From contig CASEBK010000007.1 of the NCBI GenBank assembly GCA_949286115.1, positions 1-42,277 of the forward strand: 42,277 nucleotides of DNA. The letters are read 5' to 3'. The position numbers and the translations under genes are program-made. Under the pieces are notes generated by a model. The model had not been told where the DNA came from and did not search any database. It was given only the letters and a program-made list of their open reading frames with translations. This document shows positions 7,465-17,181 of this stretch, piece after piece (the stretch's first letter is position 1; every line of letters starts with the position of its first letter). The stretch comes from an uncultured Veillonellaceae bacterium (GTDB taxonomy: Bacteria; Bacillota; Negativicutes; Veillonellales; Dialisteraceae).

Positions 7465-8646
7465 ATGTCAGCATTTGATTTTCATCTCTTCTCTCCCACG
7501 GAGCTCCTCTTCGGCCCTGGAAAAGTGGCCGAGCTCGCCTCGCATCCCCTGCCGGGGCGCCATGCGCTCCTGCTCCTCTCGGCGGGCCGGTCCGCGAAGA
7601 CGAGCGGCGCGCTGGACGCTGTGACGGAAGCGCTCGCGAAGGCCGGCGTGGCCTATACGCCCTGCGCGGTCATCCATGAGAATCCCACGGTGGATCTCGT
7701 CATGGAGGCAGCGGCAAAGGCCCGCGAAGCGGGATGCGACTTCATCCTCGCCGTGGGCGGCGGCGCGGTGCTGGACAGCGCGGTGGCCGTGGCCGCCATG
7801 GCGACGAATCCGGGCGATCTCTGGGACTATGTCATCGGCGGCACAGGCAAAGGCCGGCCCCTTGCGGTAGACCCGCTCCCCATCGTGACGGTCGCGCTCA
7901 CCGCGGGCACGGGCTCGGAGATCAATAACTGGGGCGTCATCTCCAAACTGGACACTCACGAGAAGATCGGCTTCGGCGGCGATGCGCGGCTCATCCCGAA
8001 GCTCGCCGTGGTGGACCCGCTCCTCATGCGCACGGTCCCGCCAAAGTACACCGCCTATCAGGGATTCGACGCGCTCTTCCACCACACGGAAGTGATGATG
8101 TCCCGGGGCGTGAACATCCTGAGCGAGACGCTCGCCCTCTCTGCCATCGCCCACATCGCGGCGAGGCTCCCGAAGGCTGTGGCGGACGGCAGCGATGTGG
8201 AGGCGCGCACCCACGTGGCCTACGGCAGCACCCTTGCGGGCATCACCATGCAGCTCACCTCCACTACGGCGCAGCACTCCATGGAGCACGCCATGAGCGC
8301 CTACCATCCGCACCTCCCCCACGGGGCGGGGCTCATCATGATCTCCCGGGCCTTCGCGGCTTACTTCATCGAGCGCCATGCCGCAGACGGCCAGTTCGTG
8401 AAGATGGCCCGCGCCATGGGGCTGCCCGACGCGGACCGGCCGGAAGATTTCCTCACCGCTCTCGTCCGTCTGCAGGAAGCGTGCGGCGTGAGCGATCTCA
8501 AAATGAGCGACTACGGCATCACGCCGGACGAATGCATGACGCTGGCGGTGAACGCGAGGGAGACCATGGGCGGGCTCTTCGCGGCGAATCCCTGCCCTAT
8601 GAGCGACGAAGACTGCGCGGGCATTTTCGCCAGAGCGTACCGCTGA
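7465..8646 (+). CDS. iron-containing alcohol dehydrogenase
   Basis: The 393-residue protein is a group III (iron) NAD(P)-dependent alcohol dehydrogenase of the butanol dehydrogenase type. The nucleotide-binding loop is VGGGAVLDSAVAVA, followed by ALTAGTGSEINNWGVI. Metal ligands fit an Asp in AVVDPLLM, His in FDALFHHTE, and His residues in TTAQHSMEHAMSAYHPHLPHG. It reduces an aldehyde to an alcohol or the reverse in the cytoplasm. The ATG follows AAAGGAGGTCTTACC. Its control by the LysR-type operator upstream suggests a role in removing reactive aldehydes rather than core fermentation, but the substrate cannot be read from sequence. Confidence 0.9.
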   Translation: MSAFDFHLFSPTELLFGPGKVAELASHPLPGRHALLLLSAGRSAKTSGALDAVTEALAKAGVAYTPCAVIHENPTVDLVMEAAAKAREAGCDFILAVGGGAVLDSAVAVAAMATNPGDLWDYVIGGTGKGRPLAVDPLPIVTVALTAGTGSEINNWGVISKLDTHEKIGFGGDARLIPKLAVVDPLLMRTVPPKYTAYQGFDALFHHTEVMMSRGVNILSETLALSAIAHIAARLPKAVADGSDVEARTHVAYGSTLAGITMQLTSTTAQHSMEHAMSAYHPHLPHGAGLIMISRAFAAYFIERHAADGQFVKMARAMGLPDADRPEDFLTALVRLQEACGVSDLKMSDYGITPDECMTLAVNARETMGGLFAANPCPMSDEDCAGIFARAYR

Positions 8647-8689
8647 GCCGCGGGTCAGACGAAAAAAACAGACGCATCCCTGTAGTATA

Positions 8690-8962
8690 ATGAAAAAAAT
8701 GCGCCTTCTACGGCGAGGCGAACTCACCGTGCGCCGCTGCCGCCGTCTTTGCCTCGTGCACTGCGCCATGGAGGAGACGGACCTCGCGTTTGAAAAGTCC
8801 GACGTGACAGCGACAGTGACGACGCCCATCGTGAGCGTGAAAGATCCCCGCTCGGGCCTCATCGCCGCGCCCGCCGTAGGCGCTTTCGTCTGGGACGATC
8901 CCGATGCCCGAGGCCTCGTCGTCACCGGCGGCACCCTCTGCCGCGCCCCGTCATTGGTATAA
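8690..8962 (+). CDS. hypothetical protein, start uncertain
   Basis: An open frame of up to 90 codons fills the gap between the alcohol dehydrogenase and the flavoprotein. Its second half has GC-rich third codon positions like real genes here, and its TAA stop abuts the ribosome site of the next gene. I do not recognise the product. There is no ribosome site before either early ATG (8690 or 8699). A TATAAT at 8686-8691 overlaps the first ATG, so translation could be leaderless or begin at ATG 8768. The N-terminal half is rich in Arg and Cys and looks less like protein. It could be a degraded gene. Confidence 0.35.
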   Translation: MKKMRLLRRGELTVRRCRRLCLVHCAMEETDLAFEKSDVTATVTTPIVSVKDPRSGLIAAPAVGAFVWDDPDARGLVVTGGTLCRAPSLV

Positions 8963-8972
8963 GGAGGAACCT

Positions 8973-9507
8973 ATGAAACGTGTACTTGTCATTTCCACCA
9001 GTCCCCGCGGCCGGCAATTCTGAACTCCTCGCCGCCGCTTTCGCGGAAGGCGCGAGGAGAGCGGGCCACGACGTGACGGAAGTCTCGCTCAAAGGGAAAC
9101 AGATCGGCTTCTGCCGGGGGTGCTTCGCCTGCCAGAAGAGCGGCCGCTGCGTCATCGACGACGACGCCCGGGCCATCTGCGACGCCGCGCGGGAGGCGGA
9201 CGTTCTCGTCTTCGCTTCGCCGGTGTACTACTACAGCATCTCCGGCCAGCTGAAGACGCTCCTCGACCGGCTGAACCCGCTCTTTTCAGCAGACTATCGC
9301 TTCCGCGAAGTGTACTTCCTCTCGTCGGCAGCGGAGGACTCCGAAGAGGCGCGGGACTATCCCCGCGTGGCCGTCAGAGGCTGGACCGACTGCTTCGAGC
9401 GGGCGCGCCTTGCGGGGTGCGTCTTCTGCGGCGGAGTCTCGGCGCCTGGCGAAGCGGCAGGGAGGTCGGAGATCGCCGACGCCCGCGCCATGGGAGAGGC
9501 CCTGTGA
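8973..9507 (+). pseudogene. flavodoxin-fold NADPH-dependent FMN reductase / iron-sulfur flavoprotein, frameshifted
   Basis: The gene starts at ATG 8973 behind AAGGAGGAACCT and reads MKRVLVISTSPRG, the usual FMN-binding N-terminus, but meets TGA at 9021. The remainder continues in the next frame as NSELLAAAFAEGARRAGHDV up to 9507. Removing one base in the C/G-rich stretch around 9012-9017 restores STSPRGGNSELL, the family motif. The body has GFCRGCFACQKSGRCVIDDD, the compact cysteine motif of iron-sulfur flavoproteins, and ASPVYYYSISGQLKTLLDR, the FMN-binding loop. The intact product would be about 178 residues. Either the gene is recently inactivated, phase-variable, or the extra base is a sequencing error; a GTG at 8980 gives no sensible N-terminus. 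Confidence 0.8.
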
Positions 9508-9550
9508 GCAGATCTCACAGCGGGGCTTATAAAAGATAAATAAAATAAAA

Positions 9551-9585
9551 ATAGCGGAGACTGCGAAAGGGTCCCGCTGTTTTTC
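9551..9585 (+). terminator. terminator after the flavoprotein gene
   Basis: AGCGG and CCGCT form a short stem about a 16-base loop, flanked by A-rich sequence before and TGTTTTT after. It may work in both directions. Confidence 0.6.
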
Positions 9586-9686
9586 TGTGCGCTTCGGGGC
9601 GCGCCGCCTGCTTTCCTGGCATGAGTTCGTTTTCCGGTATATACTGAGAGCAAAAAAATGATCCTATTTTTTCTAAGGAGGCTCCT

Positions 9687-10505
9687 ATGAAAATGATCAC
9701 TTTGAGACAATATGTGGCAGACGCCTTCACGGACCGCGTCTTCTCCGGCAATCCCGCCGCGGTGTGCGTCCTCGGCGCATGGCCCGCCGCTTCGGCCATG
9801 CAGGCCATCGCGAAAGAGAACAATCTCTCCGAGACGGCCTTCACCGTGAAAGAAGAAGGCGGCTGGGCGCTCCGGTGGTTCACGCCCGGCGGCGAGATCG
9901 ATCTCTGCGGCCACGCCACGCTGGCCACGGCGTTCGTCCTCATGAATTTCTACGATAAGGACGCGGAAGAAGTGACTTTTTCCACCCAGAGCGGCCCCCT
10001 CACCGTGGTGCGCCGGGGCGACCTCTACGAGATGGACTTCCCCGCCTATGACCTCCAAGCTGTCCCCGTGACGGAAGCCATGACGGCGGCCCTCGGCGCA
10101 GCGCCGAAAGAAGCCTGGCTCGGCCGGGACCTGCTCTGCGTCTTCGAAGACGCGGCGGCCGTGCGCGGCCTTGCGCCGGATATGGAGGCGCTGAAAGGAC
10201 TGCCGGGGCTCCTCGCTCACGCCACCGCTCCATCGGATACCGCGGACTATGACTGCGTCTCCCGGTCGTTCGCGCCGAAGCTCTCCGTCCCGGAAGACCC
10301 GGTGTGCGGCTCCGGCCACTGCCACATCGTGCCCTACTGGAGCCGCCGCCTCGGCAGAGAGGAGATCACCGCGTATCAGGCGTCCGCCCGGGGCGGCGTG
10401 CTCTACTGCCGCATGGAAGGCGCCCGCATGAAGATGGCAGGGAAAGCGGCGCTCTACTCGGAAGCGACGCTCCGCCTTCCAGCCGACCTGTTTGAAACGA
10501 AATAA
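9687..10505 (+). CDS. PhzF-family isomerase/epimerase
   Basis: This 272-residue protein belongs to the PhzF (DAP-epimerase-like) family. Blocks are QYVADAFTDRVFSGNPAAVCVL, NNLSETAFT with the catalytic Glu49, WFTPGGEIDLCGHATLATAFVL, and the C-terminal EDPVCGSGHCHIVPYW that closes the second domain. PhzF itself isomerises a phenazine precursor, but most family members in genomes without phenazine genes have unknown substrates, and no phenazine gene is nearby. The ATG follows TAAGGAGGCTCCT. It has its own short upstream region after a terminator, so it is probably a single-gene unit. Confidence 0.9.
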   Translation: MKMITLRQYVADAFTDRVFSGNPAAVCVLGAWPAASAMQAIAKENNLSETAFTVKEEGGWALRWFTPGGEIDLCGHATLATAFVLMNFYDKDAEEVTFSTQSGPLTVVRRGDLYEMDFPAYDLQAVPVTEAMTAALGAAPKEAWLGRDLLCVFEDAAAVRGLAPDMEALKGLPGLLAHATAPSDTADYDCVSRSFAPKLSVPEDPVCGSGHCHIVPYWSRRLGREEITAYQASARGGVLYCRMEGARMKMAGKAALYSEATLRLPADLFETK

Positions 10506-10577
10506 GCGCTTCCGCCAGAAGGACGGCTCCGGGCTCTGTCGATCGCGGGCCGTTTCCTTTTTCTATTTCCGCGCACG

Positions 10578-10604
10578 AAAAACGCCGCCCATGAGAGCGG
10601 CGCT
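10578..10604 (-). terminator. terminator of the exported hydrolase gene
   Basis: On the minus strand GCGCCGC and GCGGCG pair about TCTCATGG, followed by five T. It lies 11 bases behind the hydrolase stop and may also stop transcripts from the PhzF gene on the other strand. Confidence 0.75.
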
Positions 10605-10614
10605 TTCATTTGCC

Positions 10615-11682
10615 TTATTTCAGATACTGATGGAAGAACGAGACGAGCTTGTCCCAGGGGATGACGTCCACCCGGTCGTAGAGGTCCGCGTGGCCTGCGT
10701 TCGGCACGAGATAGAGCTCCTTCGGCTCGGCGGCGCGGCGGTAGGCGTCCTCGCTGAATTCGATGGAGTGGGCGTTCTCACCGGCGATGAAGAGGAGCGG
10801 CCGGGGCGAGATGGTCTCGATGTCACTGAAGGGGTAGAAATTCATGAGCTTCACATTGCTCGTCAGGCGGGGCGTCGTGGCGTGAGGCTCGCCGGACGCG
10901 CCGCGGCGGGTGCGGTAGAAATCATAAAATTCCTTCGAGATGGCATCGGACCCTTCGTCCACATGCTCTGGGGTGCCGCCCGTGTAGGCAGCGGGCGCCC
11001 CGGCGTACTCCGCGTCGCGCTGCGCTGCCGCTTCCGCGAGCACCGCCTTCCGCTGGTCGAGAGTGACGCTCTTCCGCAGGCCGTGGCGGCTGGCTGCGCC
11101 CATGTCGTACATGCTGACCGTGGCGACCGCTTTGAGCCGCGGGTCGATCTTCGCCTCGGAGACGGCGTAACTGCCGCTGCCGCAGATGCCGATGACGCCG
11201 ATGTTGTCCTTATCCACGAAGGGGAGCGTGTCCAGATAGTCCACGGTGGCGCTGAACGTCTCCCCGTAGAGATCAGGGGAGACCGCGTTCCGCGGCGCGC
11301 CTTCCGAATCGCCCCAGAAGGTGAGATCCACGGCGAGCGTCACGAAGCCCGCCTCGGCCATCTTCTGGGCGTAGAGATTCGCGCTCTGCTCCTTCACCGC
11401 GCCCATGGGGTGCCCCACGATGATGGCGGGATGCTTCGCCGTGCGGTCCATGCCCTTCGGCGTGAAGAGATTGCCCGCGACCTTCATCTGGTAGACATTG
11501 GGAAACGACACGGCCTCGCCGTCCACTTTGTCGCTCTTATAGAAATTGTCCGCTCCGCGGGAGAGGTCTCCCGTCTCGGCCAGAGGCAGCGGCGTGGGAA
11601 TGACGTCGTTGGCCGCCTGAGCGGGAGATCCCGAGAGAAGCGCTCCGGCGAGAAGCGCGGAAAGAAGGATGGTCCGTTTCAT
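10615..11682 (-). CDS. exported alpha/beta hydrolase (dienelactone-hydrolase-like)
   Basis: The 355-residue protein has a clear signal peptide, MKRTILLSALLAGALLSG with cleavage after AQA (residue 23), so it acts in the periplasm. The hydrolase core shows the oxyanion-region HPMG at 91-94, FWGDSEG, the nucleophile elbow GICGSG with Cys167 (dienelactone-hydrolase type; Ser169 is an alternative), the acid in FIAGENAHS and the His in NAGHADLYD. The start at 11682 follows AAAGGAGCCATCATC; the frame stays open to 11751 but without a signal. Its promoter carries the same LysR-type box as the alcohol dehydrogenase unit, so the two are likely co-regulated. Substrate unknown. Confidence 0.88.
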   Translation of the reverse strand: MKRTILLSALLAGALLSGSPAQAANDVIPTPLPLAETGDLSRGADNFYKSDKVDGEAVSFPNVYQMKVAGNLFTPKGMDRTAKHPAIIVGHPMGAVKEQSANLYAQKMAEAGFVTLAVDLTFWGDSEGAPRNAVSPDLYGETFSATVDYLDTLPFVDKDNIGVIGICGSGSYAVSEAKIDPRLKAVATVSMYDMGAASRHGLRKSVTLDQRKAVLAEAAAQRDAEYAGAPAAYTGGTPEHVDEGSDAISKEFYDFYRTRRGASGEPHATTPRLTSNVKLMNFYPFSDIETISPRPLLFIAGENAHSIEFSEDAYRRAAEPKELYLVPNAGHADLYDRVDVIPWDKLVSFFHQYLK

Positions 11683-11743
11683 GATGATGGCTCCTTTCTG
11701 CAATTCAGTCCTTACGCCTCCATTGTAGAGACTTCCCGCTCTG

Positions 11744-11788
11744 ATAGCCAATACTTATTCTTCCGGTCTGCCCATGCCCGCAGAGCAT
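11744..11788 (-). promoter_or_regulatory. second LysR-type operator, hydrolase promoter
   Basis: On the minus strand ATGCTCTGCGGGCAT (11788-11774) is an imperfect palindrome with T-N11-A. Seventeen bases farther is AAGTATTGGCTAT (11756-11744), identical to the block at 7155-7167. The hydrolase ATG is about 60 bases downstream. Confidence 0.66.
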
Positions 11789-11952
11789 CAAAGCGGGCAA
11801 TAAAAAAGCCCGCCCTTTGAACGGAGAAAGGAACGCCGCACATGGAGATCCCCCAGAGCACGCGCCCCGAGGCAGGCACTGCTCCGCCCGCCGCATTTGG
11901 CGCGCGCCGGGATGGAATTCCGCCCGGGCAGCTTCGCTGTCATTTGTCGCAT

Positions 11953-12002
11953 GATAGGAGCCCCCATCGAAACGTATCCGCTTTTCGATGGGGGCTCCCA
12001 TC
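11953..12002. repeat. long perfect inverted repeat between the transglycosylase and hydrolase genes
   Basis: GGAGCCCCCATCGAAA (11957-11972) pairs perfectly with TTTCGATGGGGGCTCC (11983-11998): 16 uninterrupted base pairs about a 10-base loop, extended by GAT/ATC after one mismatch. No strong T-run follows on either strand. It is the only strong structure in the 368-base gap 11683-12050, apart from a smaller GCGGGC/GCCCGC hairpin near 11793-11815. It could stop transcripts from the minus-strand transglycosylase, protect mRNA ends, or be a mobile palindrome. Confidence 0.7.
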
Positions 12003-12050
12003 AAAAGACATATATATTCTTTCGGAGCAGCCGTGCCCCGCAGGGCCATT

Positions 12051-12968
12051 TTATTTCAGCACCGCTTCCATGCCCGCTTTCGCCGCTTCTTCCGGCTTGA
12101 TGTATCCTTCCCGCGCCATGAGCATGAGCACGATGGCCTGCCGCTTCTTCGCTTCTTCCGGGTGGTCAATGGGGTCGTACGCCGACGGGGCCTGCGGGAG
12201 ACCGGCGATCATGGCGCACTCAGAGACGGTGAGGTCCTTCGGCTCCTTGCCGAAATAGGTGCGGCACGCTTCGCCTATGCCGTACGCGCCGTGCCCGAAG
12301 TAGATCGTGTTGAGATAGATCTCCAGGATCTGGTCCTTCGTGTAGGTGTTCTCCAGCTGCATCGCCAGGAAGAGCTCCCGGACCTTGCGCGACATGGTGC
12401 GCTCGCTGGAGAGGAAGAGATTCTTCACCGTCTGCTGAGAGATGGTGCTGCCCCCTTCCACCGTGGTGCCCGCCATGTAGTTCGCCACCGCCGCGCGGCC
12501 CACGCTCATCACGTCGATCGCGCCGTGCTCGTAGAAGCGCCGGTCCTCCGCGGCGACCACCGCGTTCTTCAGGAGCTGCGGGATGTCCTCCGAGGGGACG
12601 AACTGCGACCGATCGAGACGGCGCTCCACGGCCTCTTTGAAATGGAAGAGGTCGTTCAGGTCGGAGAGCACCGACGATTCGCCCTGGGGCTTCGTCGTGC
12701 GCGGCGTCGGCGCCTTCTGCGGCGCTTCCGCGGGGAGAGCCGTCTCCGCTTCCTCCGGGGCCGGCGTGTCCTTTGAGGCGTCTTCACCGATGGGGAGGTC
12801 CGACACGCCTTCCATGACCGTGTGGAAGAAATCGGTGACGCGCGCCGTCGAGGAGGGAGGCTCCGCGGCCGTCCTCCCCTTCGTCTGGATGGCGTCCCCT
12901 TCGTCCGCCCCTTCATAGAATCCCCATGCCGCCGCAATGAAAAGCAGCAGCAGCAGCCATTTCTTCAT
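12051..12968 (-). CDS. monofunctional peptidoglycan glycosyltransferase (GT51)
   Basis: The protein polymerises lipid II into glycan chains at the outer face of the inner membrane. Residues 3-17 form an N-terminal membrane anchor (KWLLLLLFIAAAWGF), followed by a low-complexity Pro/Ala/Glu linker to about residue 95. The GT51 domain fills residues 125-300: AAEDRRFYEHG with catalytic Glu141, GGSTISQQTVKNLFL, RKVRELFLAMQLE and ILEIYLNTIYFGHGAYGIG. At 305 residues it stops after this domain, with no transpeptidase module, so it is MtgA-like rather than a class A penicillin-binding protein. The ATG is preceded by GAGGCGGAGC. It diverges from gyrB. Confidence 0.9.
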   Translation of the reverse strand: MKKWLLLLLFIAAAWGFYEGADEGDAIQTKGRTAAEPPSSTARVTDFFHTVMEGVSDLPIGEDASKDTPAPEEAETALPAEAPQKAPTPRTTKPQGESSVLSDLNDLFHFKEAVERRLDRSQFVPSEDIPQLLKNAVVAAEDRRFYEHGAIDVMSVGRAAVANYMAGTTVEGGSTISQQTVKNLFLSSERTMSRKVRELFLAMQLENTYTKDQILEIYLNTIYFGHGAYGIGEACRTYFGKEPKDLTVSECAMIAGLPQAPSAYDPIDHPEEAKKRQAIVLMLMAREGYIKPEEAAKAGMEAVLK

Positions 12969-12997
12969 GCTCCGCCTCGCTCATAAGATTTATCCCT

Positions 12998-13006
12998 ATC
13001 TTACCA
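12998..13006 (-). promoter_or_regulatory. possible extended -10 for the glycosyltransferase
   Basis: Minus strand TGGTAAGAT, a TGn plus a -10-like hexamer, lies about 30 bases before the start codon. The -35 is not evident. Confidence 0.4.
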
Positions 13007-13050
13007 TATCCGGAGGCGATGGGAAATTTCAAGCGCGGGCGGCCGTTCCA

Positions 13051-13059
13051 TGGTATAAT
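13051..13059 (+). promoter_or_regulatory. extended -10 promoter of gyrB
   Basis: TGGTATAAT is an extended -10 about 80 bases before the gyrB ATG. The leader contains TATATAGGAATATATA, an AT-rich near-palindrome. In many bacteria gyrB transcription responds to supercoiling through its -10 region; nothing here proves that. Confidence 0.55.
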
Positions 13060-13077
13060 ATATAGGAATATATATAG

Positions 13078-15087
<2,010 letters not shown>

Positions 15088-15099
15088 TGAAACATAGAA

Positions 15100-15131
15100 A
15101 AGCTCCGCGCTCGTGAGAGCCGGGGCTTTTT
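15100..15131 (+). terminator. gyrB terminator
   Basis: AGCTCCGCGCTC and GAGCCGGGGCT pair about GTGA with a small internal mismatch, followed by TTTTT. Confidence 0.8.
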
Positions 15132-15191
15132 GCGTGCCCCCAGCGCTGCGGAAGAGCGGGAGAGCGCGGACAGAGAGCTCACCGGTAAGTT

Positions 15192-15222
15192 TTGTCAAAT
15201 TTCTTGACATAAACTTTACACG
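15192..15222 (+). promoter_or_regulatory. TTGACA promoter element with repeated TTGNCA-like boxes
   Basis: TTGTCA (15192), TTGACA (15204) and TTTACA (15215) are spaced 12 and 11 bases apart. TTGACA could be the -35 of the DUF805 gene, with a weak -10 near AGATAC or GATACG. The near-11-base spacing of TTNACA-like boxes also resembles PhoP/PhoB boxes, and a related set lies before the alkaline phosphatase gene (26322). Both readings are tentative. Confidence 0.4.
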
Positions 15223-15279
15223 CATCAGATACGATGAGAGCAATGGAAACTGTTTGCGAAGAGAAATGAGGGGAGCGCC

Positions 15280-15681
15280 ATGGAAGTAGAGCAGTGGGAA
15301 AAGATGCAGGCCGCGTATACGACGCCGGACGGCTTCACGGACAAGTCCGTCCGGGGGATGTGGTTCACCTTTGACGGGCGGCTGAACCGGATGCGCTATT
15401 TCCTTCGGGTGCTGCCGGTGTACCTTCTCATGGGCGCGGTGTGGGCCATCATGCATCACGTGTGGTGGCTGGGGGTGCTGTACCTGCCCATCCTGTGGTC
15501 GTTCCTGTCGCTCGTGTCGCGCCGGGCCCACGACCTCGGGCACAGCCCGTGGGGCTGGATGATCGCGGCGTGCCTGCCGGCGGTGAATGTCTTCGCCGGG
15601 CTCTACCTCCTCTTCCGGCACGGCGCGCACGGGCCGAACCGGTACGGGCTCGATCCGACAGAATATCCCTACGATGTGTGA
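15280..15681 (+). CDS. DUF805 inner-membrane protein
   Basis: This 133-residue membrane protein matches the DUF805 (YhaH/YiaB-like) family. The diagnostic FTFDGRLNRMRYFLR precedes two hydrophobic hairpins, followed by SRRAHDLGHSPWGWM and a last segment AACLPAVNVFAGLYLLF, then GPNRYGLDP near the end. The N-terminal 25 residues are soluble. The ATG at 15280 is preceded by GAGGGGAGCGCC. The function of the family is unknown. It is flanked by terminators, so it forms its own unit. Confidence 0.88.
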   Translation: MEVEQWEKMQAAYTTPDGFTDKSVRGMWFTFDGRLNRMRYFLRVLPVYLLMGAVWAIMHHVWWLGVLYLPILWSFLSLVSRRAHDLGHSPWGWMIAACLPAVNVFAGLYLLFRHGAHGPNRYGLDPTEYPYDV

Positions 15682-15683
15682 CG

Positions 15684-15707
15684 GACGCCTTCGGGCGTTC
15701 TTTTTCT
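15684..15707 (+). terminator. terminator of the DUF805 gene
   Basis: ACGCC-TTC-GGGCGT followed by TCTTTTTC directly behind the stop codon. Confidence 0.75.
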
Positions 15708-15848
15708 TGCGCTCTTTTTGAGGGCGGAATATGCATAAACTCTACGCTTTATACAGCGGAGACGCGGCGCGGCCATCGGTTCTTTTATAAATAAACAGCG
15801 TAAACACGGGATTTTTTGAAAAATCAGCAAAAATTTTCAAATTTCTAC

Positions 15849-15878
15849 TTGCCATATTTATGCAGAGTGTTGTATAAT
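15849..15878 (+). promoter_or_regulatory. argGH promoter
   Basis: TTGCCA, 18 bases, then a perfect TATAAT. The upstream 120 bases are unusually AT-rich and hold GATTTTTTGAAAAATC, a near-perfect palindrome at about 15810. TTTATGCA next to the -35 is the reverse complement of TGCATAAA near 15732, a possible pair of ArgR half-sites. Arginine repression is expected for argGH but is not proven by these matches. Confidence 0.7.
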
Positions 15879-15936
15879 CTACCCATGTTCAACGACATGC
15901 CAATGTCTATGAAGAAGAAAGAAAGGCGGCTTTATC

Positions 15937-17181
15937 ATGAGTGAAGTAAAGAAAGTAGTGCTCGCATATTCCGGCGGACTGGACACGTCCTGCATCATCC
16001 CGTGGCTGAAGGAGAACTATGACTGCGAAGTCATCGCCTGCACGGTGAATCTGGGACAGCCCGAAGATTTCGACGCGATCCATCAGAAGGCGCTCGACTC
16101 CGGCGCATCGGTGGCGGTCACCGTGGACGCGCGGAAAGAATTCATCGAAGACTATGCGTACAAAGTCCTTCAGGCGGACGGCAAGTATGAAGGCAAGTAC
16201 CTCCTCGGCACGTCCTTCGCCCGTCCTCTCATCGGTAAGATCCTCGTGGAGACGGCGGAGAAGTATGGCGCGGACGCCATCTCTCACGGCGCGACGGGCA
16301 AGGGCAACGATCAGGTCCGCTTCGAGCTCACCATCAAGGCGCTCAATCCGCATCTGAAGATCATCGCTCCGTGGCGTCTCTGGACGATCAAGTCCCGCGA
16401 GGACGCTATGGCCTATGCGGCGGCGCACAATGTGCCGATCAATCTCTACGACGAGAAGCAGTCCGACGAAGAGAAGAAGGCCCAGAAATATCCGTACTCC
16501 ATGGACTGGAACATGTGGCACCTCTCTCACGAAGGGGACGATCTGGAAGATCCGGCGAACGCGCCGCACAAAGACATGTTCCTCGTCACCTGCGATCCGG
16601 AAGACGCGAAAGATGAGCCGGAGCTCATCACCCTCGAATTTGAGCAGGGCATCCCCACGGCTCTCAACGGCGAAAAGCTCGGCGGCATCGATATGATCAA
16701 CAAGCTGAACGAGATCGGCGCGAAGAACGGCATCGGCATCGACGATATCGTCGAGAACCGCCTCGTAGGCATGAAGTCCCGCGGCGTCTATGAAAATCCG
16801 GCAGGCTCTATCCTCTACTACGCGCATCAGGAGCTGGAGCACCTGTGCCTCGACCGGGATACGCTCCACTTCAAGGAAATGGCGGCGGTGAAGTACAGCG
16901 ACCTCGTCTACGACGGCATGTGGTTCTCGCCCCTCCGCGAAGCGCTGCAGGCGTTCTCCGACGAGACGCAGAAGACCGTCACCGGCAAAGTGACGCTCCG
17001 CCTCTACAAGGGCAATATCATGAGCCACGGCGCGGAGAGCCCGTACTCCCTCTACAATGAAGAGTTCGTCACCTTCGGCGAAGACGACGTGTACAATCAG
17101 GCGGATGCGCAGGGCTTCATCAACCTCTTCGGCCTGCCGCTCACCATCCGGGCGCTCATGAAGGAAAAGAACGCCAAATGA
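15937..17181 (+). CDS. argG: argininosuccinate synthase
   Basis: ArgG joins citrulline and aspartate with ATP to give argininosuccinate, the penultimate step of arginine synthesis. The 414-residue protein has the N-type ATP pyrophosphatase loop AYSGGLDTS at residues 10-18, then [16 protein letters not shown] and [15 protein letters not shown], which bind citrulline and aspartate, and [13 protein letters not shown] near the end. It starts at ATG behind GAAAGAAAGGCGGC. It overlaps argH by 4 bases (ATGA), so the two are translated together. Confidence 0.97.
   Translation: MSEVKKVVLAYSGGLDTSCIIPWLKENYDCEVIACTVNLGQPEDFDAIHQKALDSGASVAVTVDARKEFIEDYAYKVLQADGKYEGKYLLGTSFARPLIGKILVETAEKYGADAISHGATGKGNDQVRFELTIKALNPHLKIIAPWRLWTIKSREDAMAYAAAHNVPINLYDEKQSDEEKKAQKYPYSMDWNMWHLSHEGDDLEDPANAPHKDMFLVTCDPEDAKDEPELITLEFEQGIPTALNGEKLGGIDMINKLNEIGAKNGIGIDDIVENRLVGMKSRGVYENPAGSILYYAHQELEHLCLDRDTLHFKEMAAVKYSDLVYDGMWFSPLREALQAFSDETQKTVTGKVTLRLYKGNIMSHGAESPYSLYNEEFVTFGEDDVYNQADAQGFINLFGLPLTIRALMKEKNAK

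Noticed and set aside
9687..10505. Phenazine biosynthesis gene
   Set aside because: Only the PhzF fold is present; no other phenazine gene is nearby, so a pathway assignment is not justified.
12051..12968. Bifunctional penicillin-binding protein
   Set aside because: The protein ends right after the GT51 domain; no SxxK, SxN or KTG transpeptidase motifs follow.
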